Of a DNA stretch of 64,000 nt, positions 9,683 through 17,939 are shown piece by piece. The DNA is from CBDAUN01 sp965214615 (lineage in GTDB: Bacteria > Pseudomonadota > Gammaproteobacteria > Arenicellales > JAJDZL01): assembly GCA_965214615.1 (NCBI GenBank), contig OZ243952.1, positions 496,001 through 560,000 on the forward strand. The letters run 5' to 3'. Every line of letters starts with the position of its first letter. Within the stretch, counting starts at the first letter, position 1. The position numbers and the translations under genes are program-made. The notes beneath the pieces were generated by a model. It worked only from the letters and a program-made list of their open reading frames with translations, ran no database searches and was not told the origin of the DNA.

Positions 9683-9759
9683 GGTGGGCGTAGCTCAGTT
9701 GGTAGAGCTCTGGATTGTGGTTCCAGCGGTCGTGGGTTCGAAACCCATCGTCCACCCCA
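9683..9759 (+). tRNA. tRNA-His (anticodon GTG)
   Basis: The acceptor stem gtgggcg/cgtccac is preceded by the extra G(-1) at 9683, which faces the discriminator C characteristic of tRNA-His. The D arm is gctcagttggtagagc, the anticodon stem ctgga/tccag frames loop ttgtggt with GTG, and the T arm is gtgggttcgaaacccat. CCA is encoded at 9757-9759. Confidence 0.96.
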
Positions 9760-9833
9760 AATTTTGACAGTTCCGAAGAGTATCGCATAAAAACCGAGTC
9801 CCTTAGCGCCGCTGCAGGGACAATATCGAATCA

Positions 9834-10775
9834 ATGGAACTTGCCTCACTAGAAGAAATCGAGTCGGCTGCTTCGCTGATATCGGATTACTTCGCTCCCA
9901 CGCCGCAATACAGCTGGCCGCTGCTGAACCGGCGATTCAAATCCGAAATTTGGGTTAAGCACGAAAACCATACCCCGATCGGCTCATTCAAGATCCGCGG
10001 CGGGCTGAACTACCTGAGCAAGCGCCGCCCTGAAGCGGTGATTGCGGCGACCCGTGGAAATCATGGACAGTCGGTCGCCTATGCGGCCTCGAGAATCGGC
10101 GCCAAGTCCACAGTCGTCGTGCCTTACGGAAACAGCAGGGAGAAAAACGCTGCGATGCAGGCGCTTGGCGCGGAACTGATCGAATACGGCAAGGACTTCG
10201 ACGAGGCCAAGCTTCATGCCCGGTCTCTGGTGCAAAGCCGCAACGCCCACTACGTTCCCTCGATTCACCGCGACCTGGTCGTCGGGGTATCGACGTATGC
10301 GCTGGAATTGTTCAAATCGGTCGAAGATCTCGATGCGGTCTACGTGCCGCTCGGTCTGGGTTCGGGCATTTGCGGAGTCATCTGCGCGCGCGAAGCCCTA
10401 GGGCTGAAAGCCGAGGTGATTGCTGTCGTTGCCGAAAACGCGGATGCATATGCACTGTCCTTTGAGCGCAATGCGGTTGTAGAGACCGGCTATCCGGACA
10501 CCATCGCCGACGGGGTTGCCGTGCGGGTTCCCGACCCGGATGTGGTGCAGATGCTGACCCAATTCGTCCCGCGCGTCGTGCGTGTGAGCGAAAGCGAAAT
10601 ATCCGCTGCCATGCGGCACTACTTTACCGATACGCACAATGTCGCAGAAGGCGCAGGCGCAGCGCCCCTGGCTGCCGCGCTGAAAGAAGATGCGCAGATG
10701 GGCGCAAGACGGATTGCCGTCATCTGTTCAGGGGGGAACGTCGATGCCAATGTCTACCGCAATGTGCTCGGCTAA
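9834..10775 (+). CDS. PLP-dependent threonine/serine dehydratase family protein
   Basis: The fold-type II PLP signature is clear. The Schiff-base Lys lies in GSFKIRGG, the substrate-binding ATRGNHGQSVAYAA follows, and the phosphate-cradle glycine loop is PLGLGSGICG. The C terminus ends with SGGN. The protein is catalytic-domain only (313 residues, no ACT domain), as in catabolic threonine dehydratase, threo-3-hydroxyaspartate dehydratase or the hydroxyectoine-pathway enzyme EutB. The short spacing to the downstream MttB-family gene (about 50 bases with a small hairpin) suggests co-transcription and a role in amine or amino-acid breakdown. The substrate is not decidable from sequence alone. 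Confidence 0.87.
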   Translation: MELASLEEIESAASLISDYFAPTPQYSWPLLNRRFKSEIWVKHENHTPIGSFKIRGGLNYLSKRRPEAVIAATRGNHGQSVAYAASRIGAKSTVVVPYGNSREKNAAMQALGAELIEYGKDFDEAKLHARSLVQSRNAHYVPSIHRDLVVGVSTYALELFKSVEDLDAVYVPLGLGSGICGVICAREALGLKAEVIAVVAENADAYALSFERNAVVETGYPDTIADGVAVRVPDPDVVQMLTQFVPRVVRVSESEISAAMRHYFTDTHNVAEGAGAAPLAAALKEDAQMGARRIAVICSGGNVDANVYRNVLG

Positions 10776-10784
10776 TCAAAATCA

Positions 10785-10801
10785 CCGCGGGAATGCCGCG
10801 G
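10785..10801 (+). terminator. Small GC-rich hairpin between dehydratase and MttB gene
   Basis: ccgcgg gaatg ccgcgg forms a six-base-pair stem directly after the dehydratase stop. There is no T-tract, so it may be an RNA-processing or partial termination element rather than a true terminator. Confidence 0.35.
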
Positions 10802-10826
10802 CGGCGCAGCCGCACGATCAGCTCCG

Positions 10827-12377
10827 ATGACCCGTCGCCGCCGAGGAAATGTCAAGCGCTCCGCGCGCGAGCCCAATGCGGTTCAGCGCAGCAAGTGGAG
10901 CGCGGTCGTCAATCCGTATCCGCCGCTGGAGGTTCTGTCTCAGGACCACCTGGAAACAATTCACCGGACATCGCTCAACGTGCTGCGCGATACGGGAATC
11001 AAGTTTCTGAGCGATGACGCAAGAAACATCCTGCGCAGCCACGGCGCAGATGTGGACGAGCCGGATCAAATGGTGCGCTTTGATCCCGATTTGGTTGAAT
11101 CGCTTCTAACGCGCACGACCGGCAGCTTTACGATCAAGGCGCGCAATCGCGACCGAAGCGTCCTGATGGGCGATAACTCGCTGAATTTCGGCACCGTCGG
11201 AGGACCTTCGTTTGTCACCGATCTGGATCGGGGGCGCCGCGCCGGTACCATTGAGGACCTGCACAACTTTCTCAAGGTAGCCGCCGAACTTGAAATTTTC
11301 CATTTTTGCGGCGCAAGCCCCATCGAGCCGATCGACCTCCCTGCCGCATCCCGGCACCTTGACAAGTACTATGCGTCGATTACGATTCACGACCGTCTTT
11401 GGACGCCGAGCATGCTCGGCGGATTTCGTGCGGCCGATGCGCTGGAAATGACCGCAATCGCGCACGGCATCAGCTACGGGCAACTCGCAGACGAAACCGT
11501 CATCATGGGCAACATCAACGTCAATTCCCCGCGTCAGGTCGATGGGCCGATGGCAGAGGCGATGATCGAATTCGCCAGGGTCGGGCAAGGGGTGATCGTG
11601 ACCCCTTTCACCCTGCTCGGGGCGATGGCTCCGACTACCATGGCGGGCGCCCTGGTGCAGCAAAATGCAGAAGCGCTGGCCTGCATCGCCCTGATTCAGG
11701 CTGTCAATCCGGGATCGCCGGTCGTATACGGCACCTTTTCGAGCAATGTTGACATGCGCACCGGAGCACCGGCTTTCGGAACCCCCGAATATGTGCGCAC
11801 CACGCTGGCGAGCGGGCAGCTCGCCCGCAGATACGGCTTGCCGCTTCGCTCCAGCGGGGCCAACGCCTCCAATGCGCCCGACGCCCAGGCGGCGTACGAA
11901 ACCAGCATGTCGATCTGGTCGTCGCTGCTCGGATATGCGAACATGCTCCATCAGGGCGGCGGCTGGCTCGAAGGCGGATTGACCGCATCGTTCGAAAAGC
12001 TCATCATCGATGCCGAAATGCTGCAAATGTTTGCCGAATTGCTTAAGCCCATGGAAGTGAGCGAGGACACGCTCGCCGAACAGGCGATTGCGGATATTCC
12101 GCCCGGCGGACACTTCTTCGGGTCGGCCCACACCATGGAGCGCTACGAAGACATTTTCTACTCTCCGCTGCTGTCGGACTGGCGCAATTTCGAGACCTGG
12201 AACGACGATGGCGGACTGACCGCATCCAGGCGCGCCAATCGCATTTGGAAGACTTTGCTCGACGAATATCAACCTGCGCCCATTGATCCTGCGACAGTCG
12301 AGCAGCTCGACGCCTACGTGTCTGCACGAAAATCCCAGATCGAATCAGGCGGCGAAAACGCAGTCCTGCATCGCTGA
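10827..12377 (+). CDS. Second MttB-superfamily trimethylamine methyltransferase-like protein
   Basis: The 516-residue protein starts with a basic leader and then runs in parallel with the MttB-family protein encoded at 2343-3920. Shared points include LETIHRTSLNVLRDTGIKF, LNFGTVGGPSFVTDLD, SPVVYGTFSSNVDMRTGAP in the barrel, and GGHFFGSAHTMERYEDIFYSP near the end. There is no in-frame amber codon, so it is a non-pyrrolysine member. Divergence between the two paralogues is high, so they probably act on different methylated substrates. No corrinoid-binding protein or activating ATPase is adjacent, leaving the methyl acceptor open. It converges on metA with a gap of 23 bases. Confidence 0.86.
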   Translation: MTRRRRGNVKRSAREPNAVQRSKWSAVVNPYPPLEVLSQDHLETIHRTSLNVLRDTGIKFLSDDARNILRSHGADVDEPDQMVRFDPDLVESLLTRTTGSFTIKARNRDRSVLMGDNSLNFGTVGGPSFVTDLDRGRRAGTIEDLHNFLKVAAELEIFHFCGASPIEPIDLPAASRHLDKYYASITIHDRLWTPSMLGGFRAADALEMTAIAHGISYGQLADETVIMGNINVNSPRQVDGPMAEAMIEFARVGQGVIVTPFTLLGAMAPTTMAGALVQQNAEALACIALIQAVNPGSPVVYGTFSSNVDMRTGAPAFGTPEYVRTTLASGQLARRYGLPLRSSGANASNAPDAQAAYETSMSIWSSLLGYANMLHQGGGWLEGGLTASFEKLIIDAEMLQMFAELLKPMEVSEDTLAEQAIADIPPGGHFFGSAHTMERYEDIFYSPLLSDWRNFETWNDDGGLTASRRANRIWKTLLDEYQPAPIDPATVEQLDAYVSARKSQIESGGENAVLHR

Positions 12378-12400
12378 GTCCGGCGTCCGGGGCAGTGCCG

Positions 12401-13423
12401 CTATGCGCAGGCTTTGGCGTTGACTACCGCTTTGATCCAATTTGCGAACAAGACCCTGCCATGGTCGTCGGCGGCATCGCGCACGAGCGGGGCAATTTGC
12501 GATTCCGGAAACTGCGGAAGCGTTGCGCCGCTTTCGAGCGCAGATTCCAGCTGAGCCTGATACCGCTTAAGTCGCGTGCGGGCGGCATGTGGCAGGTAGT
12601 TTTTCGGAAAAGGCGGGTAATCGGGACGCTCGCCGGACGTCAGCAGTGCGATTTCGCGCTTGAATTCCTTAAGCAGGCTGATCGTGTCGTATTCCGGGTG
12701 GCCCTGAAGATAGACCCACTTAAGCCCGTCGGCGCTGACTGCAATATGAAATTGCGCTTCGTCGCTGGTTGCCAGGATCCTGATTCCGGTGCCGGCAAGC
12801 TGGGCATCGGTGAGTTCGTAGACGTGGGAATGAGTGGCGCGAAATTGCGGGGCAATGCCGGCAACCAGTGGACTGTCCTCGCCGGTAAGCACATGATCAA
12901 AAATGCCCCATCGCTTGCCGTCGACGCATCGGGTGCGGCAGACCCGGTGAAAGTGCTGTATTGCGGCATGAGATGCGAGGCAGGAGCAAAGTACGGAACT
13001 GACGCTGCCGTGCGCCCACTCGGCGACTTTGACAAACTCTTCCCAGAACGCTTCGTTCTGCAGGTCAGGCTCCTTGGGATTGGCGCCTGTGAGCAGCAAG
13101 GCGTCCAACTGCAGGTTTCGAACTTCGGAAAATGATGCATAGCATTGAGCGACGTAGTCGCGCGCCTTGCCGCTTCGCTCAAATGAATGAATCGTAAACG
13201 GGTGCACGTAGACGACGTACGGCGAAGACCCTGCATGCAGAAGGCGCAGGAACTGCCGCTCGGTTGCCTCGATCGCCGCATCCGGCATCATATTCAAGAA
13301 TCCCACATGCATCGAGGGCAGATCGATGCCAGAGGCATCTTCGAAACTTACGATGTCCGGCAGTTGTTCATTGGAACGCAGCCGTTCGAACGCATGCAGC
13401 TTTGAATGGATGGCTAGAGGCAC
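12401..13423 (-). CDS. metA: Homoserine O-succinyltransferase (MetA/HTS family)
   Basis: The protein shows the MetA pattern VGFLNMMPDAAIEATERQFL, the acyl-enzyme cysteine in SVLCSCLASHAAI, WGIFDH, and the terminal catalytic His-x-Glu in LQGHPEYDTISLLKEF. It activates homoserine for methionine synthesis in the cytoplasm. I chose the GTG at 13423 because the translated VPLAIHSKLHAFERL aligns with the usual N terminus of proteobacterial members. The longer frame to 13636 would overlap the neighbouring gene by 173 bases. This start gives 340 residues. It lies 40 bases after the P-loop gene on the same strand and may be co-transcribed with it. Confidence 0.85.
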   Translation of the reverse strand: MPLAIHSKLHAFERLRSNEQLPDIVSFEDASGIDLPSMHVGFLNMMPDAAIEATERQFLRLLHAGSSPYVVYVHPFTIHSFERSGKARDYVAQCYASFSEVRNLQLDALLLTGANPKEPDLQNEAFWEEFVKVAEWAHGSVSSVLCSCLASHAAIQHFHRVCRTRCVDGKRWGIFDHVLTGEDSPLVAGIAPQFRATHSHVYELTDAQLAGTGIRILATSDEAQFHIAVSADGLKWVYLQGHPEYDTISLLKEFKREIALLTSGERPDYPPFPKNYLPHAARTRLKRYQAQLESALESGATLPQFPESQIAPLVRDAADDHGRVLFANWIKAVVNAKACA

Positions 13424-13463
13424 TGCGCCATTTACTGCTTGCAAATCGGTGAGGTCAAAGGTC

Positions 13464-14297
13464 TTACGAGAGTGCCGAGCAGACAAGGTCGATGAAATCT
13501 GCTTCGTCGCGAACCGTCTCGACGTCCTTTGCATGCACGGTACAGCCGCGCTTGGCGATTTGCTCGTATTTTGACCGGCGGTATTCGACCAGCTGCGGGA
13601 ATATCCAGCGAACAAACTCTTCGGGGTGGATATCATCCGCCGACCCCAATCCTTCCGAGTTCTGATACTCAGCCAATTTATCGGTCAGATAGGATTCGTC
13701 GTAATAAAGCGGCTTCGGGTATTTGATCTGCCGCTTGATCACTTCCTGCTCGAGATCGGCATCGGGCTTGATATAGACGATCAGGGTGGTCTGTTCCAGA
13801 TGGTGAAGCACCCGGTCGTCATTGAGTTCGCAGACGCTGCCGCTTGCGTCATTGACAAAATGTTCGTAGCCGTAGATGGATTGCGCCTTGCGGACGAATT
13901 CGCGAACATCGAGCATCGAGCTGATTTCGGCTTCGCGGTGCAATCTTTGGCGACGGAAGAACTCTTCGCGCGGCAAGCCGTTGAACTTGGTTGAGCCGAT
14001 CATTCCCAGATATTTCGACATCAGTTGAAGATTGTCGAATGTCATTGCGCTGCCGATATAGATCGAGTCATTGCGCAGCAGGTCGCGCAGAAACCCGATT
14101 TCCATTGCTTTTTCCTTGATGTGATCGAGTATCGGCTCCGACAGATATCGCGTTCCGATCCGGTAGTCGGCGGAAAAGTGAAACCACGAATCGGTCGGGA
14201 GCTTGCGCGCAAGCGTGGTCTTGCCGATGCCGGACATTCCGATCAGCGAGACAGCCTTGTGTTCAAGGCTTCTAAATTTTGAGGCAGAGCATTTCAT
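13464..14297 (-). CDS. P-loop ATPase/kinase-like protein of unknown function
   Basis: A Walker A motif (GMSGIGKTT) sits near the N terminus after a short strand, and the remaining 250 residues are charged and helical. The segment TTLIVYIKPDADLEQEVIKRQ resembles the region after the LID of small kinases. The layout suggests a nucleotide-dependent kinase of the shikimate/adenylate kinase superfamily, but no named family is obvious to me. ATG 14297 is preferred over 14339 because it starts just before the P-loop strand; no strong ribosome site is visible for either. The neighbour downstream is metA, so a link to amino-acid metabolism is possible. Confidence 0.7.
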   Translation of the reverse strand: MKCSASKFRSLEHKAVSLIGMSGIGKTTLARKLPTDSWFHFSADYRIGTRYLSEPILDHIKEKAMEIGFLRDLLRNDSIYIGSAMTFDNLQLMSKYLGMIGSTKFNGLPREEFFRRQRLHREAEISSMLDVREFVRKAQSIYGYEHFVNDASGSVCELNDDRVLHHLEQTTLIVYIKPDADLEQEVIKRQIKYPKPLYYDESYLTDKLAEYQNSEGLGSADDIHPEEFVRWIFPQLVEYRRSKYEQIAKRGCTVHAKDVETVRDEADFIDLVCSALS

Positions 14298-14506
14298 GAC
14301 ATATTGCGGGTGCGGGCAAGGCGGCGATAAATTCTGCAAGGGGTCGCCTGCGAGCCGGACTCATTTTTCGTTGTATACCGTGCAGCGGATCTTTCAATAC
14401 ATTGTACTGAACGTTGCAGAGCGCACAATCAGTTTAGCAGAATCTCCTTGAGGCTTGGAAACCCGGACAGGAAATTGGATGCGCAAAGGGCGGCTGCTCG
14501 ACTGCT

Positions 14507-14590
14507 GCCATGCGCAGCCGTCAATGGCAACGCCAGTGGGAATCAGCTCGTATGCGTTACGTGCGGCCTTCAAGGATTCATGCTCAATGC
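14507..14590 (-). pseudogene. Short dUTPase (dut) relic
   Basis: Reading the minus strand gives RNAYELIPTGVAID, which parallels SNACELIPTGLAID inside the intact dut gene downstream. At nucleotide level, about 60 bases here align with the corresponding dut segment near 15219-15280. The similarity stops on both sides, leaving an isolated fragment. It is probably debris from an old partial duplication. Confidence 0.5.
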
Positions 14591-14715
14591 CGTGATGCGG
14601 TCAGGATCAATCCGGTATCGCATCTCGGGCATTGCATCCTTGGCTATTTCCAAAATTGAGTGACACTGGGCAATTGGCTATGATTCATTTATGCTTCAAT
14701 TGTTCAACATTCACT

Positions 14716-14749
14716 AAGCCGTACCCGGCCGTGCCGGCGGATACGGCTT
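14716..14749. repeat. Long imperfect palindrome/hairpin
   Basis: aagccgta pairs with tacggctt, and inside it ccggc pairs with gccgg around cgt. No T-tract follows on either strand, so a standard intrinsic terminator is unlikely. It could be a transcript-end structure for dut. Confidence 0.5.
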
Positions 14750-14932
14750 CCGAGACGAGACATAGGCGATCTGATTAGGAATCGCACCGCAAGGTTCTTG
14801 GAATTGTGTCTGTCTTGGCTGCGCCTAGGTTCCGGCTGGCTGCGAACGTCGAATCGGTCGGCACACAGCTGCTGTGCAAATTGCGGTCACATTGCGCCTG
14901 ATTCATCAAATTCTGACGACCGCAATTGAGCC

Positions 14933-15388
14933 TTATGAAAGACCGGTATGGCCGAACCCCCCTTCGGAGCGTTCACTTGCTGCGAACTGTTCGACCACCT
15001 CAAGTTCAGCTTGAATCACAGGAACAAAGACCATTTGCGCAATACGGTCTCCGGGCTGAATCACAAAGTTATCGCCGCTGCGGTTCCAGCAGGATACGAA
15101 CACCTGCCCCTGGTAGTCAGAGTCGATCAGCCCCACCAGATTGCCCAGCACGATGCCGTGCTTATGCCCGAGTCCGGAACGCGGAAGCAAGACCGCGGCG
15201 ACCTGCCGGTCGCGGATGTCAATGGCCAGGCCGGTGGGAATCAGTTCGCATGCGTTGCTGGCGATATTCAAAGGCTCGTCGACGCAGGCGCGAAGATCCA
15301 GCCCCGCTGCGCCGTCCGTTGAGTAGGCCGGGAGCGGAAATTCCTTGCCGATCCGCCTATCGAGCAGCTTGCAGGCGATTTTGCGCAT
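14933..15388 (-). CDS. dut: Deoxyuridine 5'-triphosphate nucleotidohydrolase (dUTPase)
   Basis: All five trimeric dUTPase motifs are present in order: STDGAAGLDLRA, LPRSGLGHKHGIVLGN, GLIDSDYQGQVFVSCWNRS, QPGDRIAQMVFVPV and the C-terminal P-loop-like RSEGGFGHTG. The enzyme hydrolyses dUTP to dUMP and pyrophosphate, limiting uracil in DNA. ATG 15388 is preceded by GCGAAAGG and gives 151 residues, the normal size. A start at 15466 would add a non-conserved leader. The gene overlaps the end of coaBC by 32 bases, consistent with the conserved coaBC-dut operon. Confidence 0.96.
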   Translation of the reverse strand: MRKIACKLLDRRIGKEFPLPAYSTDGAAGLDLRACVDEPLNIASNACELIPTGLAIDIRDRQVAAVLLPRSGLGHKHGIVLGNLVGLIDSDYQGQVFVSCWNRSGDNFVIQPGDRIAQMVFVPVIQAELEVVEQFAASERSEGGFGHTGLS

Positions 15389-16583
15389 GGAGCCTTTCGC
15401 AAATCTGATCGACAAGCTGCTGCGCCACATCGCGCTTGGAAGCCGGTCCGACGGTAGTGACGCCATTTCGGTCGATCAGGTGCAAAGTATTGGTGTCCGC
15501 GCCGATCGCGCTTTGCTCGCCGGATACGCTGTTGGCTGCAATCAGGTCCGCCCGCTTGGCCAGCAGCTTGCGCCGGCCTTCGGCGATCATGTCGGATGTC
15601 TCTGCGGCAAAGCCGACTGCGAATATGTCCGGCGCTTTTTCCTTTACAGTGGCAAGGATGTCCGGATTTCTAACCAGTTCGAGAGCCATCTGATCCTGAT
15701 TTTTCTTGATTTTCTCCGCCCTGGCAGTCGATGGCCGGTAGTCGGAGACGGCGGCAACCGAGATAAACACATCCTGCCCGGGCAGATGATCAAGCACCGC
15801 GCGAAGCATGTTTTGCGCGCTGTCTGTACGTACCAGCTTGCCGGTTGCCGGAATGATTCCGTCGCTGTCAGTGACAGGGCCGGAAATCAGCGTCACATTT
15901 GCACCCGAGCGCTGTGCCGCATCTGCGATCGCATAGCCCATCTTTCCCGAACTGCGATTGGTGATCCCGCGAACAGGATCAATCGCCTCCCAGGTCGCGC
16001 CAGCGGTGACAAGAACATTGATACTGGCCAATGGGCCGGTGCTCGAAGCGCGAAGCAGCGCAACAATCTCATCGGGATCAAGCATTCGTCCCGGACCGGT
16101 TTCACCGCAAGCCTGCGGCCCGCAGCCTGGTCCGAAGATCTTAAGTCCGCGCGACTTGAGCAAAGACACATTGTCCTGCGTGGCCTGATTCTCCCACATG
16201 ACGCGGTTCATTGCCGGGGCGACAGCGATCGGCGCTTCAGTCACCAGGCACAGCGTAGATAGAAGGTCGTCGGAGATGCCATGGGCCAGGCGCGCGAGAA
16301 AATTTGCGCTTGCCGGAGCGATGAGCACCATTTGCGCCCAGCGCGCCAATTCGATATGCCCCATGCCGGCTTCCGCCTGATCGTCAAAAAGCTCCCGGCG
16401 CACCGGATTGCCGCTGACAGCCTGCATCGTCAACTCGGTGATGAATTGCGTTGCGCCGTCAGTCATTACCACGCGCACCTGAGCACCGGCTTGGCGCAAT
16501 CGCCGCGCCAATTCGGCGCTTCGATACGCTGCGATGCCGCCGGTGACTCCGAGCAGAACGTTCTTTCCGTTCAGCTCACCCAT
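15357..16583 (-). CDS. coaBC: Bifunctional phosphopantothenoylcysteine decarboxylase/phosphopantothenate-cysteine ligase
   Basis: This enzyme performs two consecutive steps of coenzyme A synthesis. The N-terminal half is the flavoprotein decarboxylase: GVTGGIAAYRSAELARRL, APASANFLARLAHG, PAMNRVMWENQATQ and ACGETGPGRM. The C-terminal half is the ligase: VTAGATWEAIDPVRGITNRSSGKMG, with a later KIKKNQDQMALELVRNPDIL. The length of 408 residues is normal. The gene is divergent from rpmB across 162 bases and leads a dut operon. Confidence 0.97.
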   Translation of the reverse strand: MGELNGKNVLLGVTGGIAAYRSAELARRLRQAGAQVRVVMTDGATQFITELTMQAVSGNPVRRELFDDQAEAGMGHIELARWAQMVLIAPASANFLARLAHGISDDLLSTLCLVTEAPIAVAPAMNRVMWENQATQDNVSLLKSRGLKIFGPGCGPQACGETGPGRMLDPDEIVALLRASSTGPLASINVLVTAGATWEAIDPVRGITNRSSGKMGYAIADAAQRSGANVTLISGPVTDSDGIIPATGKLVRTDSAQNMLRAVLDHLPGQDVFISVAAVSDYRPSTARAEKIKKNQDQMALELVRNPDILATVKEKAPDIFAVGFAAETSDMIAEGRRKLLAKRADLIAANSVSGEQSAIGADTNTLHLIDRNGVTTVGPASKRDVAQQLVDQICERLHAQNRLQAAR

Positions 16584-16657
16584 GCCGACGAAACCTCACG
16601 GACGCGGGAAATAAATGCGAAATTGGCAAAGCGGATGCAAAAAGTTTGTTAAAAAGA

Positions 16658-16685
16658 TTGCTTTTGACAGGTACAATAATATAGA
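16658..16685 (+). promoter_or_regulatory. Putative sigma-70 promoter for rpmB-rpmG
   Basis: ttgctt (16658-16663) and tataga (16680-16685) are separated by 16 bases in the AT-rich spacer upstream of rpmB. An alternative -35, ttgaca, lies at 16664-16669 but has poor spacing. The assignment is by eye. Confidence 0.4.
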
Positions 16686-16745
16686 ATCTAGCGCTCGCTT
16701 GATCGAGAACAATTTTTTCTACTTGCCAACAGACACATAGTTCCA

Positions 16746-16982
16746 ATGCCAAACGTTTGCCAAGTGACCGGAAAAAAGACGATTTCCGGCAACAACGTAT
16801 CGCATGCCCACAACAAGACGAAACGCAAATTTCGCCCAAACCTGCATTATCGCAGATTTTGGGTCGAAAGCGAAAATCGCTGGGTGAAATTGCGGGTTTC
16901 GCGCAAAGGGCTGCGCACCATCGACAAGAAAGGTATCGATGCCGTCCTTGCGGAATTGCGCGCAAGCGGCGAGAAAGTCTAA
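16746..16982 (+). CDS. rpmB: 50S ribosomal protein L28
   Basis: The 78-residue basic protein starts M-P-N-V-C-Q-V-T-G-K and continues with NVSHAHNKTKRKFRPNLH and WVKLRVSRKGLRTIDKKG, the standard L28 pattern of proteobacteria. Full length is typical. It is followed 25 bases later by rpmG, the usual pair. The protein binds 23S rRNA in the large subunit. Confidence 0.97.
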   Translation: MPNVCQVTGKKTISGNNVSHAHNKTKRKFRPNLHYRRFWVESENRWVKLRVSRKGLRTIDKKGIDAVLAELRASGEKV

Positions 16983-17007
16983 CCCAAACGACAGGTATAC
17001 GAAAACC

Positions 17008-17181
17008 ATGGCCGAAAGCAAGAAAGCGAGAGAAAAGATCAAACTTGAATCCTCTGCCGGAACCGGGCACTTTTATACGACGCTCAAGAACAAGCGAAAT
17101 ACCGCTGGAAAGCTTGAGGTCAAAAAGTTCGATCCGGTCGCTGGAAAGCATGTGCTCTACAAGGAGACCAAGCTTAAATAG
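17008..17181 (+). CDS. rpmG: 50S ribosomal protein L33
   Basis: At 57 residues it has the L33 pattern REKIKLESSAGTGHFYTT, KNKRNTAGKLEVKKFDP and the terminal HVLYKETKLK. ATG 17008 begins MAESKKAR, the expected N terminus. The cysteine pairs of zinc-binding L33 forms are absent, so this is the Cys-minus type. It forms an operon with rpmB. Confidence 0.96.
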   Translation: MAESKKAREKIKLESSAGTGHFYTTLKNKRNTAGKLEVKKFDPVAGKHVLYKETKLK

Positions 17182-17289
17182 AGTCCGATTTCGCTTCTTG
17201 GCTGCGCGCCAGGAAGCAGATGGCTGCGATTTCGCAGCGCGTCTGCCGCTCAATCCAATAAAGTTCAGCGATTGTCCGGAGATCGGGTC

Positions 17290-17892
17290 ATGTACGAATT
17301 AACTCAGCTTGCACTGCGAACGACCGTTTCAGGCATGCCGCTTGAGTGGGTGAACTACAAGGACGCAGTACGCCTGCACTTTCAAGGGCACATCGTCTAC
17401 TCTATCGGAGAGGTGATGTACAAAATCCGTGGCGGAGTGAATGCGGCGACCGGGAATCGGTCGGTTGTGGCCGTTAACGCGATTATTGCAACCGATGGCG
17501 AATACCAGTACGCCAACTACAACAAGGCGAACTACACGCCGCCGCTGAACAACGAAGCCTTGTTCGCGCGCGACGGCGGAATGTGCATGTACTGCGGAGT
17601 CAAGCCGCGCACCTCGAATCTGTCGCGCGATCACATCGTGCCGATCAGTCGCGGCGGAGTGGACACCTGGACCAACGTGGTGACAGCGTGCAAGCGGTGC
17701 AACAATCACAAGGCCGGCTTCTTGCCCGAAGAAAGGAAGATGTCCCTGCTTGCGGTACCTTTCGTGCCCACCTACGCCGAATACGTGTATCTGAAAGGCA
17801 GGAGAATTCTCGTGGATCAGATGGAATTTCTTGCCGCCCACTTTCCGCGCACAAGCCCGCTACGGCAGCGCGTCGAGCAGATTCTGAACTAG
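17290..17892 (+). CDS. HNH endonuclease family protein
   Basis: About 200 residues with a C-terminal HNH module. The two CxxC-type zinc knuckles are CMYCG and CKRCNNHK, and the catalytic HNH core is SRDHIVPISRGGVDTWTNVV. ATG 17290 has GGAG nine bases upstream. The N-terminal 85 residues form a small beta domain seen in conserved stand-alone HNH proteins of proteobacteria. The role is likely DNA repair or a housekeeping nuclease rather than restriction, because no methylase is nearby. It follows rpmG and converges on the desaturase. Confidence 0.87.
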   Translation: MYELTQLALRTTVSGMPLEWVNYKDAVRLHFQGHIVYSIGEVMYKIRGGVNAATGNRSVVAVNAIIATDGEYQYANYNKANYTPPLNNEALFARDGGMCMYCGVKPRTSNLSRDHIVPISRGGVDTWTNVVTACKRCNNHKAGFLPEERKMSLLAVPFVPTYAEYVYLKGRRILVDQMEFLAAHFPRTSPLRQRVEQILN

Positions 17893-17894
17893 GG

Positions 17895-17931
17895 ACGGAC
17901 CGTCTGCGCGGCGCCCGCCGCGCCGGTCCGT
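17895..17931. terminator. Bidirectional hairpin between HNH gene and desaturase
   Basis: acggaccg (17895-17902) pairs with cggtccgt (17924-17931), and gcgcggc (17906-17912) pairs with gccgcgc (17917-17923) around a four-base loop. The structure fills the 47-base gap between the two convergent stop codons, so it can serve both transcripts, although no long T-tract follows. Confidence 0.7.
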
Positions 17932-17939
17932 TCGCATCC

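Larger units (their letters stand above)
14298..14932. other. Non-coding stretch between P-loop gene and dut
   Basis: About 630 bases. It holds the dut relic (14507-14590) and a strong palindrome at 14716-14749 (aagccgta ... tacggctt with an inner ccggc/gccgg stem). Otherwise I see no supported gene. Confidence 0.5.

Noticed and set aside
11106..12272. 388-codon minus-strand frame opposite the second MttB gene
   Set aside because: The plus-strand product is a recognisable MttB protein; the antisense product has no motif and is explained by codon bias.
17895..17931. Possible attachment site or integron-like site after the HNH gene
   Set aside because: It lies exactly between two convergent stops and is fully explained as a bidirectional hairpin; no integrase nearby.
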